Origin: Paenibacillus phytohabitans
GTDB lineage: Bacteria > Bacillota > Bacilli > Paenibacillales > Paenibacillaceae
Direction of reading: 5' to 3'
DNA: 64,000 nt
NCBI RefSeq assembly: GCF_013141775.1
Contig: NZ_WHOB01000027.1
Coordinates: 124,001-188,000, forward strand
A program made the translations under genes and the position numbers. The notes under the pieces are model-generated. The model was not told the origin of the DNA. It ran no database searches and worked only from the letters and a program-made list of their open reading frames with translations. Below, piece by piece: positions 52,493 through 62,196 of the stretch. Numbering within the stretch: position 1 is the stretch's first letter; each line of letters begins with the position of its first letter.

Positions 52493-55084
52493 TCACAAGA
52501 ACCTGCCGGCAAGTTCAAGACACATAATTGCATTCAATGACCATTGGGAGGCAATATTGGTCGTCATCCACGGAATCTCGCTGATGCCCCTTACATATTC
52601 CAGCTCGGCAACCGGATGTTCCTCGAGCTTCAAATCGCGTTGTCCCATTTCATCCTGCAAAAGGATCGACCAAGCCAGCCTCGCCATTGCTTCACTGCCG
52701 TAATGCTTAGCGGCATAAGCCGTGATCCCGGTTGCAAACATCGGCCAGGCATATCCTGAAGGCACGGATCCAGTGAGGATACGTTGTTTCTCTTCCTGCG
52801 GCAAATGGTAAATGACTCCGATTTCAGCGAGCATCTCCTCCCACTCTGGATCTTGAAGGATAAGCGCCAGCTCGGTCCATACCTGCGGTCCCCCCATACA
52901 TACCGCCAGATGTCCGCCTGAATTAATACCCATATCATAGAGTTGGCCCGTATCCGGGTCGTAACCATGGATTGAGAGCCCTTTCATACGATTCGGCATG
53001 GTTTTCAGACTTTCGATCCCCGCCATAATTTTGTCCCGGTAGGCTGTATCCTCATAGCGTTCCCAGCGGGTCATCCAATTCGCAGTGAATGCAGACCAAT
53101 CCGGACCTACCCGGGCATGAGTCGGATATTGATCCTTAGGATAATAACTGCGCATGGGGTCGGTATGGACCGTTGAGAAATCAGCATCGGCAGCCTCATC
53201 CATAATGTCACCCACACGCTCATCACCGGTTAAATAGTAATAATAGCGGTGCAGACCGGCCATCGCGATACGCGCCTCCTTACAGCCACAGCCCCAATGG
53301 ACCACGTTATGCCTCGAACCCAGACCCTTGTACGCCCCGAGATGATACATATCCACTTCGCTGGTGTGTCTGGTCATGGCCTCAGCCATCCGGTAAATAT
53401 CAGCACGGCCGGAGCGCAGAAACATAAGCCACAGCCACATATTAGGCACCAGTTCGGTATTTTGCCAGGCAAAGCCTCCGACATCGTAACACCATGTATG
53501 GCGGATCGGATCATAGCTATGCATGACATCTCCATAATCCCAGAAGCCGTACCATCTGCGGGCCTCAACTTCTTTAAGATAAAAGGCAACAATTTCGTCC
53601 AGTTTCTCTTCAATGCGCACCTTTACCGGGCTGCTGCGGTCTGGAAGACTCCATAAGCCAAAGGCTCGACTCTTATGATAAAATTCCGGCTCACAGTGCA
53701 GTAAAGATGGCGTTTGACACTCGCTCATGACCTTTCGCAGCGTATCATGGCTTGGAGTCCGTTCGAAGCACCACAACATCAACTCGCTTGTATTGGCAAT
53801 CCCATGCGGTGTGCTCCTCATTTCATCAGAGCCTTCGTAGGCTGACTCCACATGAGTAGCGGTATCGTAATGCCGTAAATCCATAGGAGCAGCATCGGGG
53901 GACCAGAACCACAAGGTCATATCCGCGGACTCACTCGTCAAATGGCTGAGCTCTAACGAGGAAGGGTACTTTTCCCAAAAATTCTTAATCCCCGCCGCAA
54001 GACCGCCATGCTCTGCGCCGGCAAATACCAGCCCTTTAGACCGGCTGCCAACCGCAGCCTTCAACCAGCTGCAGCCCTCCTGTGTGCGCTTACTGATGGT
54101 GTACGAATCGGCTGTACTTTGCACCAGCTTAAAGTGATCCCATGTGGCGGAATCTTCGATCAGCTCTATAAACCGCTTATCCTCATGCGGATCGAAAGAA
54201 ATAGCTTCCCCTGCCGTTTGACGTCTGAATTGCTCTTCGTATTTCCCCTTGGTGCGCCAGGTCATAAGATGCTTGGGGGATTCACTGAACAGCCCTGTAT
54301 CGCCTGCAAACCGGATGTGCCGGTTATATAGCGGCCCCTGCATTGGCAGGGTGAGCTTCATTCCTATTCCCTTAATACAATCAGCTTGGGGATCACCGTC
54401 AAATATAAACGTATGAACCACCCGGATAGATGACTGTCCGGCATAGAAATACATCCGTAGCGTAAAGGGCAGCCATTCCCGTGTACCCGCACTCAGCTTA
54501 TGAATCCCTTCAATCCGGGCTACCGCGCGAACCGGACCGTTTTGCTCCATAACAACCTGATTTACGCTGCTGACATAGTCGTGCTCCGTACGGGTCCTCT
54601 GACCGGATTCATTGCACTGCTCATCTTCCAAGACACAGCATAAGCTTCCACTTGAACACAATTGTGCATTCCCTTGAATAATGGAACGAATCACGACATT
54701 CCCCTGCTTGTTTAACTGACATCTGATAGTGCCTGTATCGATCTCAATCAGATCATGCTTGTCGGTCACAGCTATTTGCGCGGTATGGTTTAGGCATGGT
54801 GTATGCGCACTCTTGGTCAGGTAATACTCTGGCGAGGGCTCCCCTGTAAACGATGCTGCATGGGCAGACCATTTCACGCTTCCATCAGGCCAATAGGCTG
54901 TCGGCCAGCTCTGTACGGGAACAGCCCCTCCCCCCACCTCTATTAAGGAGAGAGGTTCAGCCCGCATCAACGAGCCTTTAGGCCACGGAGTTCCCCACGT
55001 TACGCCGACTGGTATCTCGGGACGGTATTCTGCACCTCCCAACCAGCGTAGAAGAGTTCGTTCGTGGTTTAATGATTGACTCAT
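52493..55084 (-). CDS. yetA: YetA-like / exo-rhamnogalacturonan lyase (PcRGLX) family protein
   Basis: About 863 residues, very near B. subtilis YetA in length. N-terminal beta-domain with GVTWGTPWPKGSL and WPDGSVKWSAHA; middle alpha-domain with WYGFWDYGDVMHSYD, YDVGGFAWQNTE, VDMYHLGAYKGLGSRHNVVH and HYGSEA. This three-domain layout fits the PcRGLX/YetA-like group, whose fungal founder is an exo-acting rhamnogalacturonan lyase (PL26). No signal peptide, so it should act on imported oligosaccharides. It is followed downstream by the SUMF1 protein and preceded by the LplA-like lipoprotein, the same neighbourhood as in B. subtilis. Confidence 0.85.
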   Translation of the reverse strand: MSQSLNHERTLLRWLGGAEYRPEIPVGVTWGTPWPKGSLMRAEPLSLIEVGGGAVPVQSWPTAYWPDGSVKWSAHAASFTGEPSPEYYLTKSAHTPCLNHTAQIAVTDKHDLIEIDTGTIRCQLNKQGNVVIRSIIQGNAQLCSSGSLCCVLEDEQCNESGQRTRTEHDYVSSVNQVVMEQNGPVRAVARIEGIHKLSAGTREWLPFTLRMYFYAGQSSIRVVHTFIFDGDPQADCIKGIGMKLTLPMQGPLYNRHIRFAGDTGLFSESPKHLMTWRTKGKYEEQFRRQTAGEAISFDPHEDKRFIELIEDSATWDHFKLVQSTADSYTISKRTQEGCSWLKAAVGSRSKGLVFAGAEHGGLAAGIKNFWEKYPSSLELSHLTSESADMTLWFWSPDAAPMDLRHYDTATHVESAYEGSDEMRSTPHGIANTSELMLWCFERTPSHDTLRKVMSECQTPSLLHCEPEFYHKSRAFGLWSLPDRSSPVKVRIEEKLDEIVAFYLKEVEARRWYGFWDYGDVMHSYDPIRHTWCYDVGGFAWQNTELVPNMWLWLMFLRSGRADIYRMAEAMTRHTSEVDMYHLGAYKGLGSRHNVVHWGCGCKEARIAMAGLHRYYYYLTGDERVGDIMDEAADADFSTVHTDPMRSYYPKDQYPTHARVGPDWSAFTANWMTRWERYEDTAYRDKIMAGIESLKTMPNRMKGLSIHGYDPDTGQLYDMGINSGGHLAVCMGGPQVWTELALILQDPEWEEMLAEIGVIYHLPQEEKQRILTGSVPSGYAWPMFATGITAYAAKHYGSEAMARLAWSILLQDEMGQRDLKLEEHPVAELEYVRGISEIPWMTTNIASQWSLNAIMCLELAGRFL

Positions 55085-55125
55085 CAAGTCAGATCCTTTC
55101 TGTGAACCTTCTAACAGGCTCTATT

Positions 55126-56691
55126 TTATTGCTTGCTGGCCGCCTGATATAATTCATTGATTTCTTTGACATACTCCACGCCGCCGCTTTTTTGCCATAG
55201 CTCCACCGCAGCCTTAAATCCGTCTTCGTCGATCTGGCCGACAACAAACTTGGTTCTGGCATCATTGATGATTACATCCAGCTGCGGTCCTTTTTGGGAA
55301 TATACATCGGATACAAAGGGTTCAGCGGGATTCGTGACGACAATAGACTCGTTCGCCTTTTGTACAGCCTCCGATTTTTGTTTTACCGATGAAGCCTTTA
55401 ACTTTAATGTTCTGTCTTCCGGCAGGTACATAAGCAGCTGATTAAGGCCTGATGCCTCCGACTCCAGCAGCGCTTCATCTTTACTCGCTTCAAGATTTCC
55501 GTCTACAAACGTATAATGTCTGCCTTCAATACCGTTTCCGGCCAAGCGTTGCCCCTTCTCCTCGTTCAGCTTATCAAGGAAGTTAAGCACCTGGCGGAGC
55601 TGATCTTCCGTCTTAACCGATGACTTAGAGATTGCGAACAAACCGGAATAGCCCGATGTTGGCAACGCCCTCAATCCCTTGGGACCGGAAACGGCGCCAA
55701 TAGTATCCATGAAAATTTTGCTTTCATCGTCCTTGCCCGCTTTTTCTAATGCCGCATGGATTTTCTCTTCGATCCGGTTGGCGTGGTCTGTTACATCAAC
55801 AAGCGCACCGGCCTGCCCGTTAACAATGGGATCGGGCCATTTGGAGGAATCCATCACTGCGAAATCCGCATTAATCAGCTTCTCTTCATATAGCTTTCTG
55901 AAAAATCTGAGAGCCTCCATATACGCTTCTGTGGTATGGGCAGGAATCAGCTTACCGGTATCATCCAGCCCCCATTTGTTCGCCGCGCCGAACCAAGTCT
56001 GCATCACCTCGAAGGGACCGTTGAATTTCGTAATTACCATACCGTACGTATCATCTTTCCCGTTCTGATCCGGATCTCCGGTTGTAAAGGCTTTCAGCAT
56101 TTGATAAAAGTCATCGATCGTCTGCGGAGCCTGCAGCCCCAGATTATCCAGCCAGTCTTTACGGTATACAATTCCGTTTCTGCCTAAAGCACGTCCCCTG
56201 TAAATACCATAAATCTTGCCATCAATTGAAATATTATTATTTACGATTGCACTGGTCTGGCTTAAATTCGGATAGTCTTTGAGATAGGGTCCCATCTCCC
56301 AGAACGCACCCGCTCTTACCGCATTAATAAAGCTGGGGCTCTTCTCCTTCACCAGCATGACCCCGGGAATCTTTCCTGAAGCTAGGGTAATATTGAACTT
56401 TTCGTTATAAGAAGAATCGGGAACCCATTCCAGATGAATGTCAGTATTCGTCAGCTTTTCAATCTCAGTGACCACAGGACTATCATCCTCGGGCATTGTT
56501 GTTTTAAAGGAAGGGAGCATTACTGTTAGCTTCATTGGGGTTTGCTCTCCCGGATCAGCCTCTTCCCCCGCACTTGAATTCGCCTTACCTTCTTTATTGG
56601 CTGCACATCCTGTAACGCCAGATAGTGCAATTGACAGCATTAATATCCCAGCTAACCAGCGTCTGGATTTATTTAGATTCATGTTATTCAT
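55126..56691 (-). CDS. lplA: LplA-like substrate-binding lipoprotein
   Basis: 521 residues. Lipobox LSGVTGC after a basic N-terminus, then an extracellular binding protein of the long LplA type (LTVMLPSFKTTMPEDDSPV, IYRGRALGRNGIVYRKDWLD, DPDQNGKDDTYGMV with a calcium-like Asp/Asn loop). A second ATG at 56682 is better spaced from AAGGAG than the first. It should bind rhamnogalacturonan-derived oligosaccharides for the LplB/LplC-like permeases upstream. Confidence 0.9.
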   Translation of the reverse strand: MNNMNLNKSRRWLAGILMLSIALSGVTGCAANKEGKANSSAGEEADPGEQTPMKLTVMLPSFKTTMPEDDSPVVTEIEKLTNTDIHLEWVPDSSYNEKFNITLASGKIPGVMLVKEKSPSFINAVRAGAFWEMGPYLKDYPNLSQTSAIVNNNISIDGKIYGIYRGRALGRNGIVYRKDWLDNLGLQAPQTIDDFYQMLKAFTTGDPDQNGKDDTYGMVITKFNGPFEVMQTWFGAANKWGLDDTGKLIPAHTTEAYMEALRFFRKLYEEKLINADFAVMDSSKWPDPIVNGQAGALVDVTDHANRIEEKIHAALEKAGKDDESKIFMDTIGAVSGPKGLRALPTSGYSGLFAISKSSVKTEDQLRQVLNFLDKLNEEKGQRLAGNGIEGRHYTFVDGNLEASKDEALLESEASGLNQLLMYLPEDRTLKLKASSVKQKSEAVQKANESIVVTNPAEPFVSDVYSQKGPQLDVIINDARTKFVVGQIDEDGFKAAVELWQKSGGVEYVKEINELYQAASKQ

Positions 56692-56711
56692 CGCTCCTTA
56701 GAATGGATTGA

Positions 56712-57590
56712 TTAGCCTTTTACTGATCCGATGAGTACACCCTTAGCAAAATGTTTCTGCAAAAATGGATAAACCATCATAATTGGAAGTGTTCCCACGA
56801 CAATAACGGCCATCTTAATCGTTTGTTCAGGTAATTGAACCGTGGTATCCAACTGTGAAGCAGATCCCACCCCTTGCGAGAGCATGACAATCTGCCTAAG
56901 AATGACTTGCAGCGGCCACATACTGGATTCATTCAAATATAGCAGCGCCGAGAAAAAGTTGTTCCAATGGCCTACCGCATAAAATAAACCGAAAGTGGCC
57001 AGTACAGGCTTCGATAACGGCAGTACAATCTTCCATAGGATGCCAATTTCTGTACAGCCGTCGATCTTAGCCGCTTCTTCCAGTCCTGCCGGCAGCTCTT
57101 GAAAAAAGTTCTTAACAATAATCAGGTTAAAAGCACTGATCGCTCCGGGTAAGATTAAAGCCCCGTATGAATCTAGCAGCCCCAATGCTTTGACAACTAA
57201 ATAAGTAGGAATCAGACCACCCGAGAACAGCATGGAGAATACGACCAGATTAAGCACAGTATTTCTTCCTAACAGATCCCGGCGTGCGAGCGGATAAGCC
57301 ATTGTTACGGTGAACAACAGATTTACAAGCGATCCGACAAAGGTGACGCCCACTGATACGAAAATGCTATGGAAGATTGAATTCGAGGACAAAATATATT
57401 TATATCCATCCAGCGAAAAGGATCTGGGAATGATAAAGAAGGCTCGCTCAGTCAGTTCTGCTTCGGATGCGAATGACCCCGCAATTACGTACATGAACGG
57501 AAGAAGCATCAGGCAAGCGATCAGACCCAGCAATAAGTAGTTCACCCAGTCAAAGAGGATTTCCGTTACGCTTCTGTTTTTTCTTGGCAC
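56712..57590 (-). CDS. lplC: LplC-like ABC permease
   Basis: 292 residues, six helices, EAA loop GLEEAAKIDGCTEIGILWKI, C-terminus FAKGVLIGSVKG. GTG start at 57590 nine bases after AAGGAGG. Gene order permease B, permease C, lipoprotein matches the transporter of the yetA-lpl region, although the order relative to yetA is reversed compared with B. subtilis. Confidence 0.9.
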   Translation of the reverse strand: MPRKNRSVTEILFDWVNYLLLGLIACLMLLPFMYVIAGSFASEAELTERAFFIIPRSFSLDGYKYILSSNSIFHSIFVSVGVTFVGSLVNLLFTVTMAYPLARRDLLGRNTVLNLVVFSMLFSGGLIPTYLVVKALGLLDSYGALILPGAISAFNLIIVKNFFQELPAGLEEAAKIDGCTEIGILWKIVLPLSKPVLATFGLFYAVGHWNNFFSALLYLNESSMWPLQVILRQIVMLSQGVGSASQLDTTVQLPEQTIKMAVIVVGTLPIMMVYPFLQKHFAKGVLIGSVKG

Positions 57591-57604
57591 TGCTTCCTTC
57601 CTCC

Positions 57605-58570
57605 TTAATAAATACCGGATTGCCCGAATTTTTTGGCCAGATAATTGCTGGATACGATCAGAAAAATGCCGATAACCGACTTAAATAATCCGACAGCTGT
57701 ACTGTAGCTGAACGCCCCCATGGTAATGCCCATCGTGTAAACGTATGTATCGAATACATCAGCTACATCACGATTTAGGGCGTTGCTCATCAAATAAATG
57801 TGCTCAAAGCCATTGTCTAGCAAATCGCCTGTGCGTAAGATAAGCAGAACAATAATGGTGCTGCGAATGGAAGGTAATGTAATGTGCCAAATCTGGCGCC
57901 ACCGGCTTGCTCCATCCATATGCGCCGCCTCATATTGCTCCAGATCCACACCAGAGATTGCCGCCAGGAATATGATGGTACCAAATCCGCAGTCTTTCCA
58001 TAAGTTTTGCAGAATGATCATCGGCCTGAACCAGTGAGGATCGGCTAAGAAATCAATCTTCTGACCTGTCCATTGAAAGATTAGCTCGTTAATAATGCCG
58101 CCTTGGGTCGTAAACAGCACATAAGTCAGGCTGACCACAATAACCATCGAAATAAAATGAGGAATGTAAATCAGCGTTTGAATCGTCCGTTTATAGAGTG
58201 AAGCCCGCACTTCATTCAGCATTAGCGCAATAATGATTGGCGCCGGGAAAGCAATTGCTAAACTGTATAAAGATAGCAGGAGTGTATTTCTCAGCAGCTT
58301 GAAAAAATCCGGATTCTGAAAAAAGTTGCGGAAATGCTCAAACCCTACCCATTCACTAGCCCAAAATCCGGTAAAAGGCTGGTAGTTTTTAAAAGCAAGT
58401 GCTGCGCCCCACATAGGGACATACTTGAAGATCAGGAAATAGAGTATTCCCGGCATAAGGAGAACGTACAACCATTTATCCCTCTTCAGGCGTTTCATTG
58501 TAGTACTCTTAGATATTCGCGCTTTCAGTAGACCCGTCGTTCGCCCCGGATCTGTGGCGATTTCGTTCAC
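57605..58570 (-). CDS. lplB: LplB-like ABC permease
   Basis: About 321 residues from a GTG at 58570 with AGGGGGGAAGG upstream; an ATG 14 codons earlier is also in frame. Six helices with FLIFKYVPMWGAALAFKNYQ and EAA loop EQYEAAHMDGASRWRQIWHI, typical of LplB. First gene of the pectin transport/degradation operon that runs to the PL9 gene. An extended -10 (TGCTATATA, 58660-58665) is a possible promoter. No ATPase is encoded. Confidence 0.9.
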   Translation of the reverse strand: MNEIATDPGRTTGLLKARISKSTTMKRLKRDKWLYVLLMPGILYFLIFKYVPMWGAALAFKNYQPFTGFWASEWVGFEHFRNFFQNPDFFKLLRNTLLLSLYSLAIAFPAPIIIALMLNEVRASLYKRTIQTLIYIPHFISMVIVVSLTYVLFTTQGGIINELIFQWTGQKIDFLADPHWFRPMIILQNLWKDCGFGTIIFLAAISGVDLEQYEAAHMDGASRWRQIWHITLPSIRSTIIVLLILRTGDLLDNGFEHIYLMSNALNRDVADVFDTYVYTMGITMGAFSYSTAVGLFKSVIGIFLIVSSNYLAKKFGQSGIY

Positions 58571-58755
58571 GCCTTCCCCCCCTAACTTATGAATTGAATT
58601 ACGCCTTGGCATACAATCCTGCTGGCGTAGCTACAGTTTGCCGGGAAAGGTTCTTGATTTATATAGCACAGTTTTGTTTTTACTGACATTTCACAAACTT
58701 ATCTTTTCATGCAACAATTGCATTCTATTGATTGACTATCTTTTCGGATATTAGG

Positions 58756-61077
58756 TTACCCCCCGCGGATCCGGCTCCGGTATTGCTTGGGTGTAACACC
58801 CTCCTGCTTCTTGAACAACCGGTTAAAATAGTTATGCTGATAGCCGACCTTCTCGGCGATATGATATACCATTAGCTCTGTATCACGGAGCATAGCCTTC
58901 GCTTTTTCCATTCGCAGTTCAGTCAAATAGTCGATAAAGTTTTTTCCTGACACCTTCCGGAAAGAACGGCTCAACAAAGTGGCATTCGTTCCACAAAACA
59001 ATGCACAATCCTCAAGTGAGAAGTTTTCCATATATTTCACTTCAATATATTGAACTGCTTTCCCTACTATCGCTTTTAACTTTTCGTCGTTGCGGGCTTC
59101 CAACTCACTGATGAAAGGGCTGATGATCTTCTCCATAAACCATTTACTGATATGCTCAGACTCGCGGATAGCTGAGAGTTGTTCAAACCGGTTCACCGAG
59201 GTAAGGACATCGTTCGGATTCAGTCCGAGATGCATAATTTCATGCTCGATAGAACTTAATAAATTCACAACGCCTTGCTTTACATCAAGATCTGTTGCTC
59301 CATTACTGGTTAGAGCCTCCAGGAAATCATGCAACAACAGCTCCGCTTCATCCAATGTTCCGATTCTTAGCGCCTGCATAAGTTCGCGCTCGATGAATAG
59401 CGGGTACGCTGTCCCGTCAACCTTTTCCCGTACTTTAAACAGCTCCACATCCAAAACCTGATAATTAACTTCCCACGTTCGATTGCCCAGTATTTGTCTC
59501 GCTTCTTCAAACAACCAGGGGATTCGTCTAATATCAGGTGAGCTTTCCCCCAATGAAACCGTTACACGCATTTTTAAAATTTGATGCACCGTTTCAACAA
59601 GGATTTCACTGAATTCGTATACGATGTTCTTGTGATCTTCAGCATCTGCTGGCACCATCTCTACAATAATCCCTGCGGTCAGGTCGTGGAAGTTAAGCAC
59701 CTGGCAGGAAATTCGCCGTTCTTCTGCCAATTCCTGAATAATATTCGCTACCGTGAAGCTGACCAAGCCCTCATCACCCAATTCAAATCTTCCAGACATA
59801 TTCGCTTGGATCAGGCCTGTCACCCGTACAAACAACACATGATATACACAACCATCCACGCGCCAGCCATGCTGCCTCATTCTTTCTTTCAGCTCCTCCT
59901 CCTCATAGGAGGACAAGTAACCTTGAATCAACTGGTACAAAAAACCCTGCCTTACTTGTGGAAGTTGTTGTTCCAAAGTGCTCTGCAAAGCCATGCTTTG
60001 CGTCATTAATCTGAGCCATTCCTGCCCGATCACTCTAAATTCATCCTGTGAACTGATTTCCGAAATCCGCATGTCATATGACAGACGCTTCATAAAGTCC
60101 GCTAGAGGCGAGTAGATCCGCCGGGAAGCAAGCCAAGCCAGAATTGTGGCAAGGAGCAATCCTGAACAGCTGATGATAAGGATTAACTTAGACAGAAAAA
60201 CAAGAGGCGAGATAATTTCATCTATTGGCACAGCGGATACATACTTCCACTCGGTTCCGACACGCTGCTGTTTTCCGAAGGACACAACATATTTCCTCCC
60301 TTCCCAGCTCCAGATAAACTTTGCTGTTTCTCCGGAATACTGATTCAACTCCAAAATTAGATTTTGGATAAGGAGAGAAGCATGCTGTGAGTCTGCAGAA
60401 TAAAGCTGCTTATTATCCTCGTTTAACAGAAACGCTGCACTCCCGGAATAGGGTGTAAGAGAATCTAATAATTTCTGCAGATCGGTATGATCAACCCGCG
60501 CGACCAAAACAGCATACGGATTAGATACATCACTCGGTACTTTATGAACGAAGGCCAACTCAGAAGAGTCATCCCCTTCAGCTGCAGAAGGAAGCAGCAT
60601 CCAATGAGCCGAAGATCCTCCTTTTGATAAAAGCGCTTTCATTTGTTGGCCTCTCTTTGAGCCTAATGCTATCGTTTCATACTGCGGAGAGAACCATACT
60701 GGTGAAGTAGTATTTACGTAGAGCTCTACTTCAGTTTGGATGGGCAGAGAGTTTTTCATTATAATCACCGTTTGAGTTATATCTCGAGTGATCTCGAATT
60801 GCCTGAGGAAGTCTGTTTCGGACAGATTGTTGTTAAAAACAGGCTCGAAAGCAAAATGAGACATCATGATTTCGAACCTTTCAAATTGATCGCTAATCTG
60901 CTCGGCTCTTTTGGTAATTTGATTCTCATGCATAGTAAGCAGTTCCGATTCGAGTTGTCCTCCGACAAACCAATAGATCAGTACCCCTACAATCAATCCC
61001 GGGATAGAAGCGATGAGCAAATTGAGTATCAGACTTTTTTTGAAGAAACTTCCAGGGATCATTCTTCTGGAAAGCAC
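58756..61077 (-). CDS. YesS-like membrane-bound AraC-family regulator
   Basis: About 773 residues. Helix one near the N-terminus (LILNLLIASIPGLIVGVLIY), extracellular sensor of about 250 residues, helix two (LILIISCSGLLLATILAWLA), a cytoplasmic linker, and an AraC double helix-turn-helix at the C-terminus (CGTNATLLSRSFRKVSGKNF; ending FKKQEGVTPKQYRSR). There is no receiver or kinase domain, so it senses outside and binds DNA from the membrane, as YesS of B. subtilis is thought to do. The GTG at 61077 follows AAAGGAGGT. Its own promoter carries the double operator, so autoregulation is likely. Confidence 0.9.
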   Translation of the reverse strand: MLSRRMIPGSFFKKSLILNLLIASIPGLIVGVLIYWFVGGQLESELLTMHENQITKRAEQISDQFERFEIMMSHFAFEPVFNNNLSETDFLRQFEITRDITQTVIIMKNSLPIQTEVELYVNTTSPVWFSPQYETIALGSKRGQQMKALLSKGGSSAHWMLLPSAAEGDDSSELAFVHKVPSDVSNPYAVLVARVDHTDLQKLLDSLTPYSGSAAFLLNEDNKQLYSADSQHASLLIQNLILELNQYSGETAKFIWSWEGRKYVVSFGKQQRVGTEWKYVSAVPIDEIISPLVFLSKLILIISCSGLLLATILAWLASRRIYSPLADFMKRLSYDMRISEISSQDEFRVIGQEWLRLMTQSMALQSTLEQQLPQVRQGFLYQLIQGYLSSYEEEELKERMRQHGWRVDGCVYHVLFVRVTGLIQANMSGRFELGDEGLVSFTVANIIQELAEERRISCQVLNFHDLTAGIIVEMVPADAEDHKNIVYEFSEILVETVHQILKMRVTVSLGESSPDIRRIPWLFEEARQILGNRTWEVNYQVLDVELFKVREKVDGTAYPLFIERELMQALRIGTLDEAELLLHDFLEALTSNGATDLDVKQGVVNLLSSIEHEIMHLGLNPNDVLTSVNRFEQLSAIRESEHISKWFMEKIISPFISELEARNDEKLKAIVGKAVQYIEVKYMENFSLEDCALFCGTNATLLSRSFRKVSGKNFIDYLTELRMEKAKAMLRDTELMVYHIAEKVGYQHNYFNRLFKKQEGVTPKQYRSRIRGG

Positions 61078-61130
61078 GAATATACCTCCTTTATAAATCA
61101 CATCCATTCTTTATATAGATGTACAGTATT

Positions 61131-61183
61131 ATTATAATCCAGTTCAGATTAAGCTAAATTGCGTTAAAATATAGCAAAATTGC
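61131..61183 (-). promoter_or_regulatory. Promoter plus double AraC-type operator of the YesS-like gene
   Basis: On the minus strand TATAAT is at 61136-61131. Two strong half-sites in the plus-strand reading, AGCTAAATTGC (61152-61162) and AGCAAAATTGC (61173-61183), start 21 bp apart. The near one is 15 bp upstream of the -10, replacing a normal -35. This is the best-preserved copy of the operator. Confidence 0.78.
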
Positions 61184-61256
61184 TAATGAGTGAGCGCAAC
61201 TAGATAACAGACCGTTCGTTCAGAATGAATACCAATCGCTGCCGTATATCCTACCC

Positions 61257-61303
61257 CCAAAAAGGAGCTGCCCATATGCCATTTCATGGCTTATGGGCAG
61301 CTC
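61257..61303 (-). terminator. Intrinsic terminator of kduD
   Basis: GAGCTGCCCATATGCCAT pairs with ATGGCTTATGGGCAGCTC (61265-61303), with one mismatch pair and a three-base loop. Five A at 61259-61263 give the T-tract on the minus strand. Confidence 0.88.
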
Positions 61304-61354
61304 AAATTGTATATATGATGCTATTATCTCTATATATTTGGGTTAAGCCTGAAA

Positions 61355-62110
61355 TTATCTAGCCAACCATCCGCCGTCAACATTAAGGATATGTCCGTTC
61401 AGATAGTCTGAAGCCGCAGAGGCCAGGAACACAGCAGGGCCCTTAACATCTTCAGCAGTTCCCCAACGTCCAGCAGGAATGCGGTCTAGAATTGAATCGG
61501 AACGGCTCTGTTCCGCACGGATTGGGGCTGTGTTCTCAGTAGCCATGTAACCTGGAGCGATAGCGTTAATGTTCAGGCCGGAACCTGCCCATTCGTTAGC
61601 GAAAGCTTTAGTCAGACCCGCTACGGCATGTTTGCTTGCAGTGTAGCCTGGTACGTTAATGCCGCCCTGGTAGGAGAGCATGGAGCAGATGTTAATGATT
61701 TTGCCGTTGCCTCTTTCGAGGAAGTGGCGGCCGGCGATCTGGGACAGCAGGAACACAGTGTTCTGGTTGAGGTTGATTACGTCAAACCAGTCTTTTTCGC
61801 TGTGATCTTTGGCTGGAGTACGGCGGATCATACCTGCGCAGTTCACGAGGATGTCTACTTTGCCGGTAAAAGCAACAGCTTCGTCGAACATGCCCTGCAG
61901 TTTAGTGTGATCGCTGAGGTCAGTGGCGATGCTGAGTGCTTTTACGCCAAAAGCTTCAGCAGCAGCAACGGTTTCGTCACTTGGGAACAAGGAAGCGGAG
62001 ATGACATCTGCGCCTGCTTCTGCGAAGGCAAGGGCGATCCCTTGTCCAAGACCTTGGCCTGCGCCGGTTACGATTGCTGTTTTACCTGCTAAATTGAATA
62101 AAGATGACAT
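61355..62110 (-). CDS. kduD: 2-dehydro-3-deoxy-D-gluconate 5-dehydrogenase (KduD), SDR family
   Basis: 251 residues, the standard length. Rossmann motif TGAGQGLGQG, NCAG, catalytic Ser in CSMLSYQGG and YTASK (Tyr and Lys). The C-terminal block VKGPAVFLASAASDYLNGHI and DGGWLAR is typical of KduD. It reduces 2,5-diketo-3-deoxygluconate to KDG in unsaturated galacturonate breakdown. Single gene with its own terminator; its promoter carries the same operator as the YesS-like gene. The isomerase, kinase and aldolase of the pathway are not in the window. Confidence 0.92.
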   Translation of the reverse strand: MSSLFNLAGKTAIVTGAGQGLGQGIALAFAEAGADVISASLFPSDETVAAAEAFGVKALSIATDLSDHTKLQGMFDEAVAFTGKVDILVNCAGMIRRTPAKDHSEKDWFDVINLNQNTVFLLSQIAGRHFLERGNGKIINICSMLSYQGGINVPGYTASKHAVAGLTKAFANEWAGSGLNINAIAPGYMATENTAPIRAEQSRSDSILDRIPAGRWGTAEDVKGPAVFLASAASDYLNGHILNVDGGWLAR

Positions 62111-62196
62111 TAATAATTCTCTCCTTTATTGATGCATGATTAAGCATGGCTTGTATGGAGAGCATTATGAAATCTCTCCGATTAATCTACTGGATT

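Noticed and set aside
58681..58735. GCAATTGTTGC upstream of the lplB-like gene as a fourth copy of the AraC operator
   Set aside because: It resembles the half-site, but its distance to the candidate -10 (45 bp) is nine bases off the geometry shared by the other three and no second half-site is visible at 21 bp.
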